Shown: positions 5,517-11,264 of the stretch, in pieces
Layout: every line of letters begins with the position of its first letter
Position numbering within the stretch: position 1 is the first letter of the stretch
Origin: Clostridia bacterium
GTDB lineage: Bacteria; Bacillota; Clostridia; Oscillospirales; Acutalibacteraceae
Length of the DNA stretch: 11,264 nucleotides
Direction of reading: 5' to 3'
Assembly (NCBI GenBank): GCA_024689165.1
Contig: JAILDS010000278.1
Location: forward strand, 1 to 11,264
The notes under the pieces: model-generated
Seen by the model: the letters and a program-made list of their open reading frames with translations, nothing else
Databases searched by the model: none
Told to the model about the DNA's origin: nothing
Program-made: the position numbers and the translations under genes

Positions 5517-7604
5517 ATGATTGAAATATTGGCTCCGGTTGGTTCACCCGAACATCTGCCCGCCGCCGTCCGCAGCGGAGCGGATGCGGTCTATCTCGGC
5601 CTTAAAAGCTTTTCTGCGCGCGCTTCCGCCGCGAATTTTTCTCAGAACGAGCTGACGGAAGCGGTCCGTTACTGCCACGCGTCGGGAGTCAGAGTATTCG
5701 TGACCGTCAACACGATCATACGCAACGGAGAGCTCTCCGGCTTTGCGGAAGCTCTCAGGACCTGCTGCGGCTCAGGCGTCGACGGGGCCATCATTCAGGA
5801 TCTCGCCGCCGCCGAGCTAATCAGATGTCACTGCCCCGACCTGCCGATGCATGCATCGACTCAGATGGCCGTGCACAATTCAGCGGGGGTGAAACGGCTT
5901 GAAAAAATGGGCTTCGTCCGTGCGGTGCTTGCCCGCGAGCTGTCTCTCAGAGAGATAGCGGAAGTAAGAAAAAACACTTCGATCGAGCTTGAGGTCTTCA
6001 TCCACGGCGCGCTGTGCGTGTCTATGTCCGGCGGATGTCTCGCGTCCGCCTTCTTCGGCGGAAGGAGCGCGAACCGCGGGGAATGCGCGGGCCCGTGCAG
6101 GCTCGATTTCCGCACAGACAAGTCCGATTACGCGCTTTCACTGAAGGATCTCGGCGGGATCGACTTCGCAAAACGGCTCGACGAGACCGGGATCGACTCT
6201 CTGAAGATCGAAGGAAGGCTTAAAAGCCCCGAATACGTCGCCGCCACGGTACACTCTCTGAGGACCGCCCTTGACGGCGGGGAGTACGACCGGACGCTGC
6301 TCGAAAAGGTTTTTTCACGCTCCGGCTTTACCGACGGCTATTTCACCGGCAGACGGACCCACGAGATGTTCGGCCGCCGCGATGAAAGCGGGATCGCAGC
6401 CTCAAAAGAGGTCGAAAGCCGGATACATCCGCTCTATCGCACGGAAATGCCGAGAGTCGCTCTCAGCGGCAAGCTCATTCTCCGTCCCGGCCCGGAAACG
6501 CACTCTGCCGCGCTGACCTTATCCGACGGAACAAATTCCGTTTGCTGCGAAGGGCAGGCCGTTGAGCCGACCGACTCGCCGCTTGACGCTGAAGCGGCGA
6601 AAAAAGCCGTCTCACAGCTCGGCGGCACGCCGTTTTATCTCGCAGAGCTCGGGATCGACAACCCCGGCGGGCTGTCGGTCCGTCTCGGAGAGCTCAAAAG
6701 GCTTCGCCGCGGCGCGGCCGAAAAGCTCTGCGCGCTGCGTTCACAGATCAGGCCTATCGAATACCGGGATACGTCAGACGAACAGTCGCGGAAATCGGTT
6801 TTCACGGTGCGGCCCGCTTCGCCCGACGATCCTTTCCGCATAAACGAGATCCTCCGCTTTGAGTCCGTCCGTCAGATACCCGTCGGCCTTTGCGAAGAAA
6901 GCTCGCTCATAGTCCTGCCGCTGAGCGAGATCCGTAAGGAGCCGGGAATCATAGCCGGGTTCGGGCACGCTGCCGCCGAGCTCCCTTATTTCATCTCCCC
7001 TTCCTCAGAAGCAAAAACACTTGACGGGCTCTGTGAACTCAAGGACCGAGGTCTTCGCTTCGTCCGCTGCGAAAACCTCGGAGCGGCGGAGCTCGCAGCC
7101 GGCGCCGGGCTCATCCCCTGCCTCGGTTTCGGCTTCAACATCCTCAACCGGGTCGCCTTCGAAAAAGCCGTCCGGGAATTCTCCGCGCCGGTCTGCGAGC
7201 TCTCGGTCGAGCACGGAGCAAAGGACCTTTACGTATATACGGACGATTTCTTGCGGAACGCCGCACCCTCGGCTGCCGCCGTCGTTTACGGGCACGTTCC
7301 CCTGATGCGTTTCAGAGCCTGCCCGCTGAGGACCGACAGGGGCTGCGAAAACTGCCCTGGGCAGGGCGAGCTGACGGACAGGACCGGCAGAACTTCGAAG
7401 ATCGTCTGCCGTGAAAAAGAATTTTCGGAAATGCTCAACAGCGTCCCTCTTTACGTCGCCGACAAAAAAGATTTCGACGGCCTCGTGAAGACTTACTATT
7501 TCACGACGGAGTCTCCCGAACGCGTTTCACAGATCCTCGGTCTCGCACGCTCAGGCATGCCTTTCGACGGCGAGCGCACCACGGGGCTGTATTATAAAAA
7601 ATGA
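5517..7604 (+). CDS. U32 family protein, RlhA-like (23S rRNA C2501 hydroxylase type)
   Basis: A 695-residue cytosolic protein of the long U32 class. N-terminal U32 barrel (about 1-235): starts EILAPVGSPEHLPAAVRSGADAVYLG and carries GALCVSMSGGC-x15-CAGPC, giving C167, C174, C190 and C194 as likely iron-sulphur ligands, then SLKIEGRLKSPEYV. A DUF3656-like middle region lies near 315-415 (ends in GIDNPGGLSVRLGELKRLRR). The C-terminal part has another cysteine cluster, C602-x7-C610-x2-C613. This order and length match E. coli RlhA (YdcP), which makes 5-hydroxycytidine at 23S rRNA position 2501. 'Collagenase' names for this group are historical. The first in-frame ATG (5478) would translate through the terminator hairpin and add residues foreign to the family, so 5517 is chosen; there is no SD before it because the T run lies there. 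No partner gene is adjacent. Family call is strong; the exact rRNA target is inferred. Confidence 0.88.
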   Translation: MIEILAPVGSPEHLPAAVRSGADAVYLGLKSFSARASAANFSQNELTEAVRYCHASGVRVFVTVNTIIRNGELSGFAEALRTCCGSGVDGAIIQDLAAAELIRCHCPDLPMHASTQMAVHNSAGVKRLEKMGFVRAVLARELSLREIAEVRKNTSIELEVFIHGALCVSMSGGCLASAFFGGRSANRGECAGPCRLDFRTDKSDYALSLKDLGGIDFAKRLDETGIDSLKIEGRLKSPEYVAATVHSLRTALDGGEYDRTLLEKVFSRSGFTDGYFTGRRTHEMFGRRDESGIAASKEVESRIHPLYRTEMPRVALSGKLILRPGPETHSAALTLSDGTNSVCCEGQAVEPTDSPLDAEAAKKAVSQLGGTPFYLAELGIDNPGGLSVRLGELKRLRRGAAEKLCALRSQIRPIEYRDTSDEQSRKSVFTVRPASPDDPFRINEILRFESVRQIPVGLCEESSLIVLPLSEIRKEPGIIAGFGHAAAELPYFISPSSEAKTLDGLCELKDRGLRFVRCENLGAAELAAGAGLIPCLGFGFNILNRVAFEKAVREFSAPVCELSVEHGAKDLYVYTDDFLRNAAPSAAAVVYGHVPLMRFRACPLRTDRGCENCPGQGELTDRTGRTSKIVCREKEFSEMLNSVPLYVADKKDFDGLVKTYYFTTESPERVSQILGLARSGMPFDGERTTGLYYKK

Positions 7605-7631
7605 CGAAATCGTAATTTTATATAAATGATA

Positions 7632-7661
7632 TTGATAAACGGCATCCTTTTATGTTACAAT
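7632..7661 (+). promoter_or_regulatory. sigma-A promoter (extended -10) for the transporter operon
   Basis: TTGATA (7632-7637), an 18-base spacer and TACAAT (7656-7661), with TG at 7653-7654 forming an extended -10. Both hexamers are close to consensus and lie in an AT-rich gap of 94 bases. The expected start is near 7668, giving a leader of about 30 bases. A purine-rich SD, GGAAGGG, sits at 7681-7687, eleven bases before ATG 7699. No operator palindrome is evident. Confidence 0.75.
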
Positions 7662-7698
7662 ATCACAGCAATGTAAAACAGGAAGGGTAAGTGACAGT

Positions 7699-9573
7699 AT
7701 GGGTAAAACAAAAAGCCTCGGCACGACCTACACAAAAAAGGAGCTGACGGGCTTTCTTATCGGTCTTGCAGGTCAGAACATCATCTACAACATCATAGGA
7801 ACGGGCCTGACGTTTTATTTCCAGAACGTCATATTCATCCCAGCGATAGCCTGTTCCGTGATCTTCGCGATCGCGCGCGTATGGGATGCTGTCAACGACC
7901 CGATGATGGGCACGATCGTCGACAAGACGCGCACAAAATGGGGCAAATGCAAGCCCTATCTTATGTTCGTCCCCGCAGTGATCCTCGTTACGACGATACT
8001 TCCGTTCATCAACGGGATGTACGCCAGCACAAACGACAAATACGAAGTCGAGCCCGCCCCCCGCGAGGAGTACGTCGACTTCTCCGAGGACGCTTTCGCC
8101 GCGTATGAGGTGATCAGCTTTACCGGCAAGGAATTCAAGGATTACGAGGGCACGGAGCTTGAGGGCAAGACCTTCGCCGTCGTTTCGCTCAACGATTCCT
8201 GGGACGTCGAAAAGGACGGCGACGGGAACATTATCAAGAACAAGGCCATGGTCCTTGAGGTGACGGCCGACGCCGCGGGCAACACGGTATACGCCCCGGT
8301 CGACACGCTCGGGCTTGACGTTTCGGTTGTCGAAGGCTTTAAATCGACCGCCGGCATCACAAAGGTCAGCTCCGGTAAAGGCGCCGGCATAATCGCATGG
8401 GCCGCGATCGCGTATATCCTCTGGGGAATGACCTATACCATCGGCGACATCCCGCTCTGGGGCGTCACCTCCCTTATGACCGAGGATCAGAAGGACCGCG
8501 CGAAGGCCCTGTCCCTTGCACGTATCTGCGCCGCTTTCGGAGCCATAGGAATGGCGTTCACTTTCATCGCCCCTGCCTTCAAGGGCATCTTCCTGAACAA
8601 GGGGTACGACGACCAGCACGCACTTCAGGCGGCGTACATACTGACCGCCGTCATCCTTACCGTATTCTCTTCCATCCTGTTCCAAGTGGCAGGTCTTTCG
8701 GTGCATGAGCGGGTTGAGCAGTCCTCCGAGTCCCACACCATGAAAGAGAACTTCCGGACCATGTGGAACTGCCTCCCCTTCCGTCAGCTCCTTATCTCCG
8801 GCGTTCTCAGAAGCCCCATCCAGCTTCTCGGGCTCGTGGCTATGCCGCTCGTCATGTACTACTTCTTCAACAACGACCTTACCGGCACGCTGAACACCGA
8901 GAACGGGCTGAACGTCTCTATCATCATCAAAGCCGTCCTGCTCTTCGTCGGCGTCATGGGAGGCATGCTGATATCCTCCGGCGTCACGCCGAACCTCGCT
9001 TCAAAGGTCGAAAAGAAAAAGCTTTACAATTTTTACTCCATATTCGGCGCCGTCCCCTTCGTACTGGTGTTCGCGGTGTACTACATCGTGCATAAAGCCG
9101 GCGGCGACCTGCTTTCATGGCCGATGACCATAATCATAAGCCTTGTCTTCTTTGTCGCTTCATGGGCGCAGGGCGGTCTGAACGTCCTTCAGTCGGTGAT
9201 GATCGCCGACTGCGTCGACTACGAGGAATACCATAACGGCATCCGTCCCGACGGCGTCTTCTTCAGCGGCCAGTCCTTCATCACAAAGCTCTCCTCGGGC
9301 ATCGCGTCCCTCATTTACGGCGGCGTCAGCGCTGTCGTAGGCTTCTCCGGCGCGAACCTCTCCATCCTTAACGCGGCTCTGATCGAGGGAGCGAGCTTCA
9401 TCACCTACGACGGCGGCAAATACGCCACCGCACTGTTCTTCTGCGTCTCCATCCCGCCCGCCATAGGCATGGTGCTCTCGGCTCTGCCCACGCTCAAATA
9501 CGCCATGTCCGACAAGGAGCATACCCGCATCCTCGACGAGCTCAACGCCAAGCGCAACGCCGCTGCGGAATGA
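7699..9573 (+). CDS. GPH-family (MelB-like) glycoside/cation symporter with a large extracellular insert
   Basis: Membrane transporter of 624 residues in the major facilitator superfamily, glycoside-pentoside-hexuronide:cation group, whose members are usually 450-500 long. Landmarks: ARVWDAVNDPMMG at 59-71, where R60, D63 and D67 match R52, D55 and D59 of MelB (cation site); KWGKCKPY at 80-87; and YILWGMTYTIGDIPLW ending at 254, where D250 and W254 match MelB D124 and W128 (sugar site). MelB D19 aligns with N27, hinting at a different sugar. The C-terminal ADCVDYEEYHNGIRPDG block is typical of the family. The extra length is mostly residues 110-226 between helices 3 and 4, normally a loop of about ten residues; by MelB topology it is outside the cell. 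It is acidic and rich in short beta-like segments. No frameshift: the frame and membrane helices resume cleanly. Own promoter; a secreted DUF4838 protein gene follows after 32 bases. Substrate unknown; a glycoside or uronide is most likely. Confidence 0.9.
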   Translation: MGKTKSLGTTYTKKELTGFLIGLAGQNIIYNIIGTGLTFYFQNVIFIPAIACSVIFAIARVWDAVNDPMMGTIVDKTRTKWGKCKPYLMFVPAVILVTTILPFINGMYASTNDKYEVEPAPREEYVDFSEDAFAAYEVISFTGKEFKDYEGTELEGKTFAVVSLNDSWDVEKDGDGNIIKNKAMVLEVTADAAGNTVYAPVDTLGLDVSVVEGFKSTAGITKVSSGKGAGIIAWAAIAYILWGMTYTIGDIPLWGVTSLMTEDQKDRAKALSLARICAAFGAIGMAFTFIAPAFKGIFLNKGYDDQHALQAAYILTAVILTVFSSILFQVAGLSVHERVEQSSESHTMKENFRTMWNCLPFRQLLISGVLRSPIQLLGLVAMPLVMYYFFNNDLTGTLNTENGLNVSIIIKAVLLFVGVMGGMLISSGVTPNLASKVEKKKLYNFYSIFGAVPFVLVFAVYYIVHKAGGDLLSWPMTIIISLVFFVASWAQGGLNVLQSVMIADCVDYEEYHNGIRPDGVFFSGQSFITKLSSGIASLIYGGVSAVVGFSGANLSILNAALIEGASFITYDGGKYATALFFCVSIPPAIGMVLSALPTLKYAMSDKEHTRILDELNAKRNAAAE

Positions 9574-9605
9574 GTCCGATCCATCATCATCCGGAGGTAC
9601 CAGTT

Positions 9606-11264
9606 ATGAAAAAAGCACTGTCTGTTCTTCTGTGCGCCGTGCTGCTGCTCGCGGCGTCCGCTCCGGCAGTATTCGCGGAGGACACTGTTATGATCTCATC
9701 CTCATCCGTTCCGGCGACCGTCGCATACATCGGCTCCGACTCCAGGCTGGCGACCATCGCAAACGTTTTCGCCGGGTATATCGAAAAGATCACCGGCATT
9801 CCGGCTTCCGTCTCTTCATCTGCGCCTGAGGCGAACGGCTTCGTGCTCGACCTTCAGACGACAGAACGCGTTTTCGGCGGTTATGATCTGAGCGTTTCCG
9901 GCTCGGTCGTAACCATCGCCGCCTCCGACGTACGCGGTATCGCGAATGGCATGTACGATTTCCTGCACGAATACTGCGGCTGCGCCTGGTACACCCAGGA
10001 CGCGGTCGTCGTCCCGCAGGCGGAAGCGATAACCGTTCCGGGCGGTCTGAGCAAGACCTATGAGACCTTCTTCGAATACGCCGATACGGACTGGGTCTCT
10101 CCGCATTATGAGGAATTCTCCGTCGCCAACGGCCTGAACGGCATCTATTCGCCCGTTTCCGCGACCTACGGCGGAAAGGTCACTTACCCCGGCGGCTTCT
10201 GCCACACTCTGAGCACGAATTTCGTCAGCGCGAACACCTATTTCGACGAGCATCCGGAATATTTCTCCTACCGCAAAAGCGAGGGCGGGAGGACGAAGGA
10301 CCAGCTCTGCCTTTCCAACCCCGAGGTCATAGAGCTTGTTAAGCAGCAGGCGATAAACGTCGCCGCGACGCAGACGAGCCGCAACGGGGCGATAAACATC
10401 ATCAGCCTTACTCAGGACGACAATCAGCGCTACTGCGAATGCGACAACTGCCAAGCCATCGTCGACCGCTACGGCGGGCAGCAGTCGGGCATCATGCTCT
10501 GGTTCGTCAACCAGGTCGCCGAAGCCGTTGAGGAGGCCGGCTACGACAACGTCGTCATTGACACCTTCGCATACCAGTACACAAGGAAGCCCCCGAAGGA
10601 CATCAGGCCGAGGGACAACGTCTGCGTGCGGCTGTGCTCCATCGAGTGCTGCTTCGCGCACGCGCTCAACGACCCCGACTGCTCCATGAACACGTCTTTT
10701 ATGGACGACCTTAAAGAATGGGCGAAGCTCTCCGACCGTCTTTACGTCTGGGACTACACTACCAACTACGCGCAGACCATAGGCATTTTCCCGGATTTCG
10801 GCGTACTCCAGTCCAACATCCAGACCTTCTATGAAAACAACGTCAAGGGCATCTACGAAGAGGGCGCGTACTATATGTCCTCCTGCAACGCCGAGTTCGG
10901 CGACCTGCGCTCCTATATGATCGCGCGTCTGCTCAAGGACCCCTACTGCGATATCAAAGCCGAGATGCAGGGCTTCTATAAGGGTTTCTACGGCGCCGCC
11001 GCGACGCAGATCTCCGAATTCATCGACTTCATAACCGAGCACGCCGGCAATTCTCAGGGGCACCTCGGCATCTACTACTCCATGAGGGATACCCTCCACG
11101 GCTGGAAGAACAAGGATATCGAACGTATGGACAAGCTGTGGGAGGATGCCATAGCCGCCACCGCGGACGACGAAACGGCGAACGCCCGCGTCCTGCGCTC
11201 TCAGCTTTCCTGGAGGTACTGGAAGTCCGTCAACAAGGTCGCGGAGTTTTCAAGGCTCCAGTCC
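9606..11264 (+). CDS. secreted DUF4838 domain protein, glycoside hydrolase-like (3' end outside window)
   Basis: An open frame of 553 codons running to the window edge without a stop, so the gene is partial. A classic Sec signal peptide (MKK, hydrophobic core to about residue 19) ends in AVFA, with likely cleavage after residue 24; no lipobox Cys. Next comes a region like the N-terminal domain of alpha-glucuronidases and hexosaminidases: RGIANGMYDFLHEYCGCAWY followed by a VVP stretch. Then comes the DUF4838 region, with SLTQDDN (D271, D272, N273) directly before the C277-x-C279-x2-C282 cysteine motif typical of the family, and a cysteine-rich CVRLCSIECC stretch further on. The fold is thought to be a glycosidase-like barrel, but activity is not established for the family. 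Strong SD GGAGGT at 9593-9598, seven bases before ATG. The 32-base gap after the transporter has no terminator, so they likely share one mRNA. Probable role: acting on an extracellular glycan or glycoside whose product the transporter imports. Confidence 0.88.
   Translation, partial: MKKALSVLLCAVLLLAASAPAVFAEDTVMISSSSVPATVAYIGSDSRLATIANVFAGYIEKITGIPASVSSSAPEANGFVLDLQTTERVFGGYDLSVSGSVVTIAASDVRGIANGMYDFLHEYCGCAWYTQDAVVVPQAEAITVPGGLSKTYETFFEYADTDWVSPHYEEFSVANGLNGIYSPVSATYGGKVTYPGGFCHTLSTNFVSANTYFDEHPEYFSYRKSEGGRTKDQLCLSNPEVIELVKQQAINVAATQTSRNGAINIISLTQDDNQRYCECDNCQAIVDRYGGQQSGIMLWFVNQVAEAVEEAGYDNVVIDTFAYQYTRKPPKDIRPRDNVCVRLCSIECCFAHALNDPDCSMNTSFMDDLKEWAKLSDRLYVWDYTTNYAQTIGIFPDFGVLQSNIQTFYENNVKGIYEEGAYYMSSCNAEFGDLRSYMIARLLKDPYCDIKAEMQGFYKGFYGAAATQISEFIDFITEHAGNSQGHLGIYYSMRDTLHGWKNKDIERMDKLWEDAIAATADDETANARVLRSQLSWRYWKSVNKVAEFSRLQS

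Noticed and set aside
7663..8736. Minus-strand frame of 357 codons opposite the transporter.
   Set aside because: It overlaps both the promoter region and the first half of a clear GPH transporter, and has no recognisable domain.
9816..11099. Minus-strand frame of 427 codons opposite the last gene.
   Set aside because: The plus strand holds a signal peptide, an ideal SD and DUF4838 motifs in an unbroken frame to the window end. The antisense frame lacks an SD, motifs and a sensible context.

Overview
The window is a gene-dense, all-plus-strand stretch of bacterial chromosome. Gene content and signals point to a Bacillota/Clostridia-type organism with fairly GC-rich DNA: an SEDS RodA/FtsW protein, a split B12-dependent methionine synthase, a long RlhA-type U32 protein, a GPH sugar transporter beside a DUF4838 protein, strong Shine-Dalgarno (SD) sites and extended -10 promoters. 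Nothing in the window (no rRNA, no ribosomal marker protein) fixes the taxon more closely, so this is inference. No tRNA, rRNA, CRISPR array, insertion sequence or integrase was seen.

Layout. (1) 33-1199: a RodA/FtsW-family peptidoglycan glycosyltransferase. (2) 1241-5134: a compact methionine/one-carbon cluster. It holds metF (methylenetetrahydrofolate reductase), a stand-alone methionine synthase activation-domain protein, and a metH that stops after the B12 domain. Together they carry out 5,10-methylene-THF to 5-methyl-THF to methionine, with the reactivation domain supplied as a separate chain. (3) 5135-5516: an AT-richer gap with its own promoter, a 53-residue small protein built on a duplicated amphipathic heptad, and a Rho-independent terminator. 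(4) 5517-7604: a long U32-family (RlhA-like) iron-sulphur protein whose start codon almost touches that terminator. (5) 7605-11264: a second unit with a clear sigma-A extended -10 promoter. It drives a GPH/MFS glycoside-cation symporter and, 32 bases on, a secreted DUF4838 protein that runs off the right edge. The two are probably a glycan or glycoside acquisition pair.

The best candidates for something new are the small amphipathic protein at 5256-5417 and the roughly 115-residue acidic extracellular insert in the transporter. The rest is recognisable housekeeping and carbohydrate metabolism. I do not see a clear new defence, mobile or biosynthetic system.
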